Below are positions 6,148-13,635 of a stretch of DNA of 17,211 bases, in pieces. How positions within the stretch are numbered: position 1 is the stretch's first letter; every line of letters starts with the position of its first letter. The stretch is taken from contig CABSJA010000038.1 in assembly GCA_902477915.1 (NCBI GenBank), positions 1 through 17,211 on the forward strand. The letters run 5' to 3'. A program made the translations under genes and the position numbers. Source of the stretch: an uncultured Veillonella sp. (GTDB lineage Bacteria; Bacillota; Negativicutes; Veillonellales; Veillonellaceae). The notes below the pieces were generated by a model, which did not search any database, was not told the DNA's origin, and saw only the letters and a list, made by a program, of their open reading frames with translations.

Positions 6148-8154
6148 TTGAAAGAATACAAATCAGTATGTCCATATGACTGCCCAGATGCATGTGGTTT
6201 AATCGTATCGGTAGAGAACAATAGAGTGGTATCTGTTCGTGGTAATAGAGATCATGCTTTTACAAGAGGCACATTATGTCCTAAGATGGCGCATTATGAA
6301 CGCGTGGTTCATTCTCCATTGCGTTTGCAATACCCAATGAAACGAATTGGTAAAAAGGGTATTGGTGAAGACCAATATGTGCGAATCAGCTGGGATGAGG
6401 CATTAGATACTATTGTTAATAATTTTAAAGACACCATTAGTACTTATGGTAGTGAAAGTATTTTACGCTACTCCTATGCCGGCACTATGGGAGTTATTCA
6501 AAGCCCCGCAGCAGATTACTTTTTCCGCCGTATTGGGGCGACAGATCAAGACCGTGGTATTTGTTCTCCTGCTAAGCAGGCCGGTTTCCGCGCTGTTTAC
6601 GGTGATACATTAGCGATCAAGCCGCAAGAGGCACAACATAGTGATTTAATTGTTTTGTGGGGCATTAATGCAACTGCTACCGACGTTCATATCTTTCATG
6701 ATGTAAACGTGGCAAAACGGAATGGCGCTCGAGTTTGGATTATTGATACTCATAAAACATATACCTTTAACCAAGCTCATGAACATATTTACGTAAAACC
6801 TGGTAGTGATGGCGCTTTAGCGTTGGGTATGCTTTATATTATTCATCGAGATGGATTAGCAGATATAGATTTTATTAAGAAACATGTTCAAGGTTATGAT
6901 GAGCTTGTAAATGATGTGTTGCTTGATTTTACACCTGAAAAAGCATCTGAACTTTGTGGCGTTTCCGTAGAGCGTATGACTGAGTTTGCTCATGCATACG
7001 CTAAAGCTAAGGCTCCATTCATTCGTCTTGGCAGTGGATTGTCACGCTATGGGAATGGTGCCATGAGTTGTCGCGCCGTTAATGCATTACCTGCTGTAGT
7101 TGGCGCTTGGCAACACCTTGGCGGTGGTTTGCTATCAAGTGCTAGTGGCAGTAAGTTTGTTGGTAAAGACGTGATGCAACAAGCTCATGTTGCTGCACCA
7201 GCTAAGCGATTGATGCCTATGATTAAACTTGGTGAAATGCTTACAAATCCATCAGGTACAGCAGTTCATAGTCTTTATGTGTTCTCTAGTAATCCTGCCA
7301 TAACAGCGCCTGATCAAAATGTAGTGCGAAAAGGGCTGATGAGAGATGATTTGTTTACAGTTGTTCATGAACGATTCTTTACCGACACATGTAAATATGC
7401 GGATATTATTTTACCGGCCACAACATCTGTAGAACATGATGATATATATAACTCTTATGGGCACTATACAATCGGAATTGGCTATAAATTAATCGATCCT
7501 ATTGGTGAATCTAGATCCAATTGGCAAGTAATTTCTGAGCTAGCTAAACGAATGGGGCTTCAAGATGAATTCTTTAATCTTAGTGAACGGGAGCTAATAG
7601 AACAAATTGTTCGTACATCTAGTCGTATATCTGGGGTTGATCAAGATGTAATCTTACAAGGTGAACCTGTAGAGATGACATTGCCTGAAAATTACAAATT
7701 AGATTTTAAAACGCCATCTAGAAAAATAGAGCTGTATAATCCACATGATGTGGAGCCCCTAATCCGCTATTTACCGCCTTATGGTGATGATGCACCGTTC
7801 TGGCTCATCATAGGTAACGATATTCGTATTTTAGATTCTAGTTTCTGTGAACTTGAGTTTGACGATCCTGAGCTTATGAAACTACGTATCAACCCTGAAG
7901 ATGCAAAAGTATATAACATTAACGATGGGGATGAAGTAGAAATCTATAATCATCGTGGTAGAGTGAGAATTAAAGCATACTACGATGAAGAGGTACAACG
8001 TGGTACATTGGTAACTCTTGGTGTTTGGTGGCAATCACAATCTAGTGATCCAAATGTAGCTATCAATGTGCTTACTGCAGACAGACCTACTGATCAAGGT
8101 TGGGGCAGTACATTCTACGATGTACAAGTTCATATCAAAAAGGCCGATGCATAA
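6148..8154 (+). CDS. Molybdopterin oxidoreductase, YyaE-like orphan subunit
   Basis: This 668-residue DMSO-reductase superfamily catalytic subunit is of unknown substrate. The N-terminus has a 4Fe-4S motif, C8-x3-C12-x3-C16-x27-C44. The Mo/W-bisPGD domains follow, and the C-terminal cofactor-binding domain is at about 550-665. RGICSPAKQAG places Cys139 where formate dehydrogenases and nitrate reductases keep their Sec/Cys metal ligand. There is no twin-arginine or other signal, so it should be cytoplasmic. No Fe-S partner, membrane anchor or maturation gene is adjacent. Length and layout resemble B. subtilis YyaE. The start is TTG at 6148: GCGAGG (6134-6139) lies 8 bases upstream, whereas the in-frame GTG at 6139 overlaps that site. 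It is followed by its own hairpin. Confidence 0.87.
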   Translation: MKEYKSVCPYDCPDACGLIVSVENNRVVSVRGNRDHAFTRGTLCPKMAHYERVVHSPLRLQYPMKRIGKKGIGEDQYVRISWDEALDTIVNNFKDTISTYGSESILRYSYAGTMGVIQSPAADYFFRRIGATDQDRGICSPAKQAGFRAVYGDTLAIKPQEAQHSDLIVLWGINATATDVHIFHDVNVAKRNGARVWIIDTHKTYTFNQAHEHIYVKPGSDGALALGMLYIIHRDGLADIDFIKKHVQGYDELVNDVLLDFTPEKASELCGVSVERMTEFAHAYAKAKAPFIRLGSGLSRYGNGAMSCRAVNALPAVVGAWQHLGGGLLSSASGSKFVGKDVMQQAHVAAPAKRLMPMIKLGEMLTNPSGTAVHSLYVFSSNPAITAPDQNVVRKGLMRDDLFTVVHERFFTDTCKYADIILPATTSVEHDDIYNSYGHYTIGIGYKLIDPIGESRSNWQVISELAKRMGLQDEFFNLSERELIEQIVRTSSRISGVDQDVILQGEPVEMTLPENYKLDFKTPSRKIELYNPHDVEPLIRYLPPYGDDAPFWLIIGNDIRILDSSFCELEFDDPELMKLRINPEDAKVYNINDGDEVEIYNHRGRVRIKAYYDEEVQRGTLVTLGVWWQSQSSDPNVAINVLTADRPTDQGWGSTFYDVQVHIKKADA

Positions 8155-8198
8155 GATTAGAATATAAAAATAATATATAAGGTAAGTATATAAAAGAG

Positions 8199-8240
8199 AA
8201 CAGCATAATAAATACTATGATAGTATTTATTATGCTGTTT
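8199..8240 (+). terminator. Long hairpin terminator after the molybdenum-enzyme gene
   Basis: The perfect 19-bp stem 8199-8217/8221-8239 has a 3-base loop (TGA), followed by TAATTTCCTTT. The T-run is weak but the stem is long and well placed 45 bases after the stop codon. Confidence 0.75.
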
Positions 8241-8299
8241 AATTTCCTTTACTTACGGGAATAACACTATGCTGATATATCATAATAAGGATATTTTTA

Positions 8300-8329
8300 T
8301 TGCATGCATACCTTTAATAGGATTATAAT
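8300..8329 (+). promoter_or_regulatory. Promoter candidate for brnQ
   Basis: TTGCAT (8300-8305) and a perfect TATAAT (8324-8329) have an 18-base spacer. The 8-bp palindrome TGCATGCA (8301-8308) overlaps the -35 and could be an operator. No T-box-like leader is evident. Confidence 0.5.
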
Positions 8330-8371
8330 AGTAATATTATTTCTATATATAACCTAAAGGGGGTTACTTTT

Positions 8372-9703
8372 ATGAATGGTAATGATAAATTATCTGCCCG
8401 TGCCTATTGGGCCATAGGCATGATGTTATTCGCCCTATTCTTTGGGGCAGGGAACTTGATCTTCCCAGCGGCCTTAGGTCAACATTCTGGTGATAACGTA
8501 GGTTGGGCTTTGCTCGGCTTCGTATTAACAGGTGTAGGCCTTCCACTATTAGGTGTTGCAGCGATGGGGTACTCCTCCTGTAAAGATGTTGAAGAACTTG
8601 CGAGCCGTGTTCATCCGATTTATGGCTTGTTGTACACAATTTCTCTTTACTTGAGTATCGGTCCAATGTTTGCGACGCCACGTACTGGTACTGTAGCTTA
8701 TGAAATTGCAATTAAACCTTTCACAGAAGGTTTAAGCATGAATATGGAACCAATTTTCTTGGCATTATTCTTTGGTGTTTCTTTGTGGTTATCCATTAGT
8801 CCACAAAAGCTTGTTAATCGTATCGGTAATATTTTGACACCAGCATTACTACTTGTAATTCTGTTGTTAATTATTAAATCCTTTATGACTCCGCTAGGCG
8901 GCTATGCAGTGCCACAACCAGCTTATGGTGATGCACCTACAGCTGTGTTGCAAGGTTTCTTGGACGGCTATAATACGATGGATGCGTTGGCTTCCGTAGT
9001 ATTTGCTATTCTTGTAATCGACTTTGTACGTCTTAGCGGCGCTACATCTCGTGCGGTTATTACAAAAACAGTAATGGAAGTAGGCGCTATTGCTGTAGGT
9101 CTTCTCGGTATTGTTTATGTATTTATCGCTAACATTGGTGCTACTAGTGTTGAACGCTTTGGTTTGTTTGATACAGGTGCTCCTGTGTTGTCCGTAAGTG
9201 CTAACTACTTGTTCGGTGAATTCGGTCAAATTATCTTGGCTATCATCGTTCTTCTAGCTTGCTTGTCTACAAGTATCGGTCTTATCACTTCTTGTGGTAC
9301 GTACTTCCACAAGTTGACACCGAAGATTAGCTATAAATTATATGTAGTAATCTTCTCCGTAGCAGCATTTGGTCTTAGCATGTTCGGTTTGAAAACAATC
9401 ATCAGTGCAGCGATTCCAGTGTTGATGCTCTTGTATCCGTTAACGATTGTAATCATCTTGTTGGCACTTCTTCACAATGTGTTCGGTGGTCGTCGTTGCG
9501 TATACGCATGGACAATGGCTTTCACAATGATCTCTGCTCTTATGACTGGTCTTGAAACGGCAGGTATTGCACCTGCTGCATTGGAACAGCTCTTTACTCA
9601 ATACATTCCATTCCAGGCTGCTGGGATGGGCTGGGTGAGCTTTGCGGTATTAGGCTTCGTTGTAGGTCTTATCCATAAAGGTCTTGTGTCCGAAAATAAA
9701 TAA
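8372..9703 (+). CDS. Branched-chain amino acid transporter (LIVCS family)
   Basis: This 443-residue inner-membrane carrier imports leucine, isoleucine and valine with a cation. It has about 12 hydrophobic segments and normal family length. The N-terminus has the BrnQ hallmark FGAGNLIFPAALG (residues about 24-36), followed by GVGLPLLGVAAMG. SIGPMFATPRTGTVAYE near 95-112 is another family signature. The ATG is preceded by AAAGGGGG at 8355-8362. It is monocistronic, with its own promoter and a strong terminator. In an amino-acid/lactate fermenter this supplies branched-chain amino acids for protein synthesis or oxidation. Confidence 0.94.
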   Translation: MNGNDKLSARAYWAIGMMLFALFFGAGNLIFPAALGQHSGDNVGWALLGFVLTGVGLPLLGVAAMGYSSCKDVEELASRVHPIYGLLYTISLYLSIGPMFATPRTGTVAYEIAIKPFTEGLSMNMEPIFLALFFGVSLWLSISPQKLVNRIGNILTPALLLVILLLIIKSFMTPLGGYAVPQPAYGDAPTAVLQGFLDGYNTMDALASVVFAILVIDFVRLSGATSRAVITKTVMEVGAIAVGLLGIVYVFIANIGATSVERFGLFDTGAPVLSVSANYLFGEFGQIILAIIVLLACLSTSIGLITSCGTYFHKLTPKISYKLYVVIFSVAAFGLSMFGLKTIISAAIPVLMLLYPLTIVIILLALLHNVFGGRRCVYAWTMAFTMISALMTGLETAGIAPAALEQLFTQYIPFQAAGMGWVSFAVLGFVVGLIHKGLVSENK

Positions 9704-9713
9704 TATCATTAAT

Positions 9714-9755
9714 GGTTCTATACTTTCGTTTTTGGTGAAAGTATAGAACCTTTTT
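9714..9755 (+). terminator. Intrinsic terminator of brnQ
   Basis: The perfect 14-bp stem 9714-9727/9737-9750 has a 9-base loop and is directly followed by TTTTT. Confidence 0.93.
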
Positions 9756-9780
9756 GTGTCTTCAGGGTTGTCATATAAAA

Positions 9781-9809
9781 TTGATTTTGTGAGTAGAAGT
9801 TTCTATAAT
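9781..9809 (+). promoter_or_regulatory. Promoter of the iron-alcohol dehydrogenase operon
   Basis: TTGATT (9781-9786) and a perfect TATAAT (9804-9809) have a 17-base spacer. The expected start of transcription near 9816 lies after the in-frame GTG at 9756, which supports the later translation start at 9846. Confidence 0.65.
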
Positions 9810-9845
9810 AAGAATATAGATAATGAAAGAAGGAAGGAAGATTTT

Positions 9846-10919
9846 ATGCGTAGTACTCATTGTTTACCTAGTTATAGTTTTGGCGGTCATGAGGTGTTTA
9901 ACGCTATTCCCAAATTTACAAAATTATATGGTAAGTCTGTAGCTATCATCGGTGGTGAGACAGCTCTTTCTAAAGCTTTGCCACACATTCGTCCAGTGCT
10001 TGATAAAGCAGGGATTAAAGTGCTAGATATTATTCACTTTGGTGGAGAGTGTACTTTCGCTCGAGGTAAGGAAATTGCACAAATGGCTTCTGTAAAAGAT
10101 GCGGACTTTATATTTGCTGTTGGTGGTGGTAAGGCCATGGATACGGTAAAAGTAGTAGCTCTAGAGTTAGATGATAAACCATTCTTTACAATTCCGACCA
10201 TTGCCTCTACTTGTGCTGCAACGTCAGAAGTAGCAGCTGTATACACTGCAGAGCATACTTTTGATGACGTAGCCTTTGTAAATCATCCTCCTGTGCACTG
10301 CTTTATTGATGCTGATATTCTCGTAGAAGCGCCAAGCCGTTACTTGTGGGCGGGAATGGGAGATACTATTGCAAAACACTATGAAACTCATCTTTCTGCT
10401 CGCAATCGTGAGCAAGATTATAATACTCAGTTAGGCCTTACTCTAGCTTCTATGTGTAGTGAACCAATTTTAGCACATGGTATACAAGCCTATAAAGACA
10501 GTCAAGCTAATAAACGTAGTGATGCATTTGATACTATTGCTATGACTGTTATCTTTACTACCGGTATTGTATCGGGTTGTGTTCCTATGGCATATAATAG
10601 TAATATGGCTCATGCTGTATGTTATGGCTGTGTTACTAATAAAGAAACAGAAGAAAACCATTTGCATGGTGAAATGGTAGCATATGGCTTACTTATTTTG
10701 TTAACCGTTGACCAACAAATGGATGAATTACAACGGTGGTTGCCAGTATATCGAGAATTAGGTTGGCCTACTAAACTTTCACAATTAGATCTTACTGCAT
10801 CGCATATTCCTCAAATTGTTGAAAAGGCTACATCTGTTCATGATATTGATGTATCTCCGTACAAAATTACTGCAGATATGTTGACTAAGGCTATTCAATA
10901 TATGGAATCTCTTGATTAA
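9846..10919 (+). CDS. Iron-containing alcohol dehydrogenase family, GldA/HcxA-like
   Basis: This 357-residue cytoplasmic NAD(P)-dependent dehydrogenase has the dehydroquinate-synthase-like fold. The dinucleotide motif GGGKAMD is at 93-99. The metal ligands Asp173 (GMGDTIAKHYE), His256 (NMAHAVCYG) and His274 (NHLHGEM) fall at the same positions as in bacillary glycerol dehydrogenase. The TIAST stretch (118-122) is followed by Cys123-Ala where glycerol dehydrogenases have an Asp, so glycerol is doubtful as substrate. Relatives with this change include the YbdH/HcxA hydroxycarboxylate dehydrogenases, which would suit the lactate theme. The ATG at 9846 has an AAGGAAGG site 8 bases upstream; the in-frame GTG at 9756 lies at the end of the brnQ terminator. 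It is probably the first gene of an operon with the next two. Confidence 0.85.
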   Translation: MRSTHCLPSYSFGGHEVFNAIPKFTKLYGKSVAIIGGETALSKALPHIRPVLDKAGIKVLDIIHFGGECTFARGKEIAQMASVKDADFIFAVGGGKAMDTVKVVALELDDKPFFTIPTIASTCAATSEVAAVYTAEHTFDDVAFVNHPPVHCFIDADILVEAPSRYLWAGMGDTIAKHYETHLSARNREQDYNTQLGLTLASMCSEPILAHGIQAYKDSQANKRSDAFDTIAMTVIFTTGIVSGCVPMAYNSNMAHAVCYGCVTNKETEENHLHGEMVAYGLLILLTVDQQMDELQRWLPVYRELGWPTKLSQLDLTASHIPQIVEKATSVHDIDVSPYKITADMLTKAIQYMESLD

Positions 10920-10963
10920 TATAATTTGTAACCGTTTGTGTATGTTATGTGATGAGGTTATAA

Positions 10964-11200
10964 ATGCGAAAAATTGTAAAGGGTGGCTTATATCGTCATT
11001 TTAAAGGCATGTACTATTATGTGTTAGATGTTGCAACTCATTCGGAAACGAGTGAACAGTTCGTAGTGTATCAAAAATTATATGATCAACGTGACTTATA
11101 TGTACGACCACTAGATATGTTTTTGAGTGATGTGGATCAAGAAAAATATCCTGATGTAGAACAAAAAGAACGGTTTAAGCTAATGAGCGGACGTGATTAG
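10964..11200 (+). CDS. DUF1653 family protein
   Basis: This 78-residue soluble protein contains the DUF1653 core: GGLYRHFKGMYYYVLDVATHSET followed, in separate stretches, by VVYQKLYD, LYVRPLDMF and a short charged tail. The family is widespread and small, and its function is not established. It has no signal peptide or membrane segment. The ATG follows TGAGGT (10952-10957) and lies 44 bases after the dehydrogenase stop. The stop codon TAG overlaps the ribosome binding site of the next gene, so the two are translationally linked. Confidence 0.87.
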   Translation: MRKIVKGGLYRHFKGMYYYVLDVATHSETSEQFVVYQKLYDQRDLYVRPLDMFLSDVDQEKYPDVEQKERFKLMSGRD

Positions 11201-11208
11201 GAGGGCCT

Positions 11209-11985
11209 GTGGAACAGAAGTTTTTCTTTTTCGATATCGATAATACATTAGCTGTATGGCCAGAAGGTAAAATCCCTGACAGTGCTCAATATAGCTTAGA
11301 TGAATTAAAACGCCGTGGCCATCGGGTAGCACTAGCGACAGGCCGTATCCAAGTAGATGCAAAGCGCTTTGCGGAACAAGCGGGGCTTACAGATTTTGTA
11401 GCAGATGGCGGTCATAGTGTGACCGTTAATAATGAATTAGTATCCATGATAGGTATGGATCGTGATGCGTGTATAAAGTATTTGGAGTACCTAGAATCCC
11501 ACAATATTCCTTGGGCTGTAACAGATCGGAATAAATTAGGACGAATTACGCCGTATAAAGAAATTTTAGATTGGCATCCGAATTGGGATGTATTTAAAAC
11601 GACAGTAGACCCTAATTTTGACTTTCATAGTGTAGAAGAATTTTACAAGATTTATGTGTTCTTCAAAGAAGGGGAAGAAGAGGAGAAAGAAATTGAGCAT
11701 ATGACACACAAGCTTATTCGTTATGGTGATGGCTGTGTTTTATATGAACCAATGGAAAAAGCCTTGGGTATTCGCAATATGCTGGATTATTTTGGCATGA
11801 AGCCTAATCAAGCTGTTGTCTTTGGCGATGGGTATAACGATTTATCCATGTTTAGACCGGAATGGCTTAACATTGCCATGGGGAATGCACGTGCTGAATT
11901 AAAAGAAAAAGCCGATTATATCACTACCGATTGTGATAAGGACGGTATCTATAATGCGTGCAAACATTTCAAGTGGATTGATTGA
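11209..11985 (+). CDS. Cof-type HAD-superfamily phosphatase
   Basis: This 258-residue cytoplasmic hydrolase is predicted to dephosphorylate sugar phosphates or similar metabolites. HAD motif I is FDIDNTLA with nucleophile Asp9 and acid/base Asp11. Motif II is ATGR with Thr44. Lys184 (MEKALGI) fits motif III, and motif IV is FGDGYND (Asp207, Asp211). The large insert between motifs II and III is the type C2 cap of the HAD-IIB/Cof group. The start is GTG at 11209, 4 bases after AGGAGG, which itself begins on the last two bases of the previous stop codon. No alternative start keeps motif I intact. The actual substrate is unknown. Confidence 0.87.
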   Translation: MEQKFFFFDIDNTLAVWPEGKIPDSAQYSLDELKRRGHRVALATGRIQVDAKRFAEQAGLTDFVADGGHSVTVNNELVSMIGMDRDACIKYLEYLESHNIPWAVTDRNKLGRITPYKEILDWHPNWDVFKTTVDPNFDFHSVEEFYKIYVFFKEGEEEEKEIEHMTHKLIRYGDGCVLYEPMEKALGIRNMLDYFGMKPNQAVVFGDGYNDLSMFRPEWLNIAMGNARAELKEKADYITTDCDKDGIYNACKHFKWID

Positions 11986-12130
11986 GTTCTAATGTCCTCA
12001 TTGTAGACTAAAAAACTGAACAATTTGATGGTAAATAATGACTGATCTATAACTGAAAGTATAAGGTTATATAAATTGGTAAATTTAATAATTATTTAAA
12101 CCAAATTTTCTCTAAAACATGATATACTAA

Positions 12131-12163
12131 AAAAAAGCCGCTCACGGGTTGAGCGGCTTTTCT
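12131..12163. terminator. Bidirectional intrinsic terminator
   Basis: The perfect 12-bp stem 12133-12144/12150-12161 has a GC-rich core (AGCCGCTC), a 5-base loop, A-run before and T-run after. It closes the dehydrogenase/DUF1653/HAD operon, about 150 bases past its last stop codon. A TGATATACT extended -10-like sequence (12120-12128) directly precedes it. Confidence 0.88.
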
Positions 12164-12211
12164 ATGTGAATTTTACATACATGTTAGTATAAACAATATA
12201 TTGGGGGAACT

Positions 12212-12853
12212 ATGAACTGGAAACGCTTAGCTTTATGCGCAATGTTGGGGATTACAATGCTTGGTACAGCAGCTTGTGGTACAAAAAGTGGGGAACAACC
12301 ACAAGGTAATACTGTAAAAGCAGAAACTGTAACCATGCCTAATTTCTCTAATGCGCCAATCGCTGATGAGTATGCTATTTTTGATACAAATTATGGTCAA
12401 TTCAAAGTTCGTTTGCTAGGTTCTAAAGCACCTATTACGGTAAAAAACTTTGATTATTTAGTAAAAAAAGGTTTCTATAATGGTGTTACATTCCACCGCG
12501 TTATTGAAGGCTTTATGATTCAAGGTGGGGATCCAGATGGTACAGGTGCTGGTGGCCCTGGTTATACCATTCCTGATGAGTTCTCCAACGATTTACACTT
12601 CAATAAAATGGGCGTCCTTGCTATGGCGAACCGTGGTCCTAATACAGGGGGGTCTCAATTCTTCATTACCTTGGGGCCTACAGACTGGTTAGATAATAAA
12701 CACACTATCTTTGGTACTGTAGTACAAGGTATGGATGTAGTTGAAAAAATCGGTAAAGTTAAAACTGGTCGTAATGATAAACCAGTAGAACCAGTCATCA
12801 TCAATACTATTAGATTAGAACCGATTACTGACGATGCAAAAAATGGCAAATAA
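12212..12853 (+). CDS. Cyclophilin-type peptidyl-prolyl isomerase lipoprotein
   Basis: This 213-residue protein has a lipoprotein signal, positive N-terminus, hydrophobic core and GTAAC ending at Cys22. The -3 residue is Thr rather than the usual Leu, so the lipobox is imperfect. A Ser/Gly/Gln linker (24-45) leads to a cyclophilin domain (about 53-203). Active-site marks are present: FHRVIEGFMIQGGD with Arg96, Phe101, Met102 and Gln104, then NTGGSQFFIT, and WLDNKHTIFG. It should be anchored on a membrane facing the periplasm and catalyse proline cis-trans isomerisation in exported proteins. The ATG follows TTGGGGGAAC (12201-12210). Its 3' end overlaps the next gene by 20 bases. Confidence 0.9.
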   Translation: MNWKRLALCAMLGITMLGTAACGTKSGEQPQGNTVKAETVTMPNFSNAPIADEYAIFDTNYGQFKVRLLGSKAPITVKNFDYLVKKGFYNGVTFHRVIEGFMIQGGDPDGTGAGGPGYTIPDEFSNDLHFNKMGVLAMANRGPNTGGSQFFITLGPTDWLDNKHTIFGTVVQGMDVVEKIGKVKTGRNDKPVEPVIINTIRLEPITDDAKNGK

Positions 12854-13124
12854 AGATGCTAAGTCTGAAGAGCGACACTATGTGTATTTAGTGCGTTGTG
12901 CAGATGATTCTTTGTATTGTGGGTGGACTACCGATCTTGAGCGTCGTATGGAGGCTCATAATGGACATGTTCCAGGCGGTGCGAAATATACTCGCGGGCG
13001 ACGTCCTGTTACGTTGGTATATTCTGAAAGCTTTTACAATAAACAGGACGCACAACGTAGAGAATATGCCATAAAACAGATGACAAAGACTAAGAAATTG
13101 CAACTCATTGAGGGTGCAAAATAG
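12834..13124 (+). CDS. GIY-YIG domain protein (YhbQ/UPF0213-like)
   Basis: This 96-residue single-domain GIY-YIG protein has the variant pair YVY (16-18) and YCG (28-30), then ERRMEAHN and GGAKYTRGRRPVTLVY, and ends with a Lys-rich REYAIKQMTKTKKLQLI helix typical of the short UPF0213 group. These proteins are putative structure-specific nucleases, and E. coli YhbQ-type activity on branched or nicked DNA has been proposed. No convincing ribosome binding site precedes either candidate ATG (12834 or 12843). Both overlap the cyclophilin gene, so translation is likely coupled to it. Confidence 0.83.
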   Translation: MQKMANKDAKSEERHYVYLVRCADDSLYCGWTTDLERRMEAHNGHVPGGAKYTRGRRPVTLVYSESFYNKQDAQRREYAIKQMTKTKKLQLIEGAK

Positions 13125-13143
13125 TCCTTGATTATGGTATAAT
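13114..13143 (+). promoter_or_regulatory. Promoter for the DUF1934-argS-pyrG operon
   Basis: A perfect TATAAT (13138-13143) with an extended -10 (TGG directly before it) lies just after the GIY-YIG stop codon. The -35 region (13114-13120, GTGCAAA) is poor. Transcription would start near 13150, after the in-frame ATG at 13144, which supports the start at 13177. Confidence 0.6.
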
Positions 13144-13176
13144 ATGATGATTAATTACTGCCATGGAGGTTACGAA

Positions 13177-13635
13177 ATGAAGCGGGTTCTAGTGTCCGTA
13201 AAAAGTGTACAACGAGATATGGACGGCAAGGATACCGTAGTGGAGCTGATTTCCCCTGGTACGTCACATAAAAAGGGTAATACACAGTATGTGCGTTACG
13301 AAGAATCTAGTGTGACGGGCATGGATGGGGTTAAGACGACCATTAAAATCCATGATGATTCAATTGTGCTGCTTCGTACAGGGGCGGTCAATATGCGTCA
13401 TCAATACGTCCGTGGTGAAGAGCGTGAGTCCGTGTATGAAACGCCGTATGGCGATTTACACATGGCCGTAAAAACTCATGAATTAACAGTAGACTTTCAC
13501 GAAGGCGTAGGTCATGTTCATTTAGGATATGATATTTCCGTTGAAGGTGAATGGCAATTTTATAATCAGTTAGATATAGACGTGCGGGAGGATACAGAGC
13601 ATGGACATGAAGGAAATCCTGAAATCGGGGATTGA
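13177..13635 (+). CDS. DUF1934 (YwiB-like) beta-barrel protein
   Basis: This 152-residue soluble protein is rich in beta-strand patterns, with VKSVQRDMDGKDTVVELISPG at the start, then YVRYEESSVTGMDGVKTTIKI, and a C-terminal GYDISVEGEWQFYNQLDIDV. It matches the DUF1934/YwiB family, whose members are commonly encoded directly upstream of argS in Firmicutes. The function is unknown; the fold is a calycin-like barrel. The ATG at 13177 follows TGGAGGT (13164-13170). The coding end overlaps argS by 35 bases in another frame, and the argS ribosome binding site lies inside this gene. Confidence 0.85.
   Translation: MKRVLVSVKSVQRDMDGKDTVVELISPGTSHKKGNTQYVRYEESSVTGMDGVKTTIKIHDDSIVLLRTGAVNMRHQYVRGEERESVYETPYGDLHMAVKTHELTVDFHEGVGHVHLGYDISVEGEWQFYNQLDIDVREDTEHGHEGNPEIGD

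Noticed and set aside
8240..8371. T-box or other amino-acid riboswitch before brnQ
   Set aside because: There is no T-box core, no specifier-like stem and no terminator/antiterminator pair; only an ordinary promoter and a short leader are visible.
9756..9845. 30-residue N-terminal extension of the iron-alcohol dehydrogenase from GTG at 9756
   Set aside because: The GTG abuts the brnQ terminator T-run, has no ribosome binding site and lies upstream of the predicted transcript start; the family begins at about the ATG at 9846.
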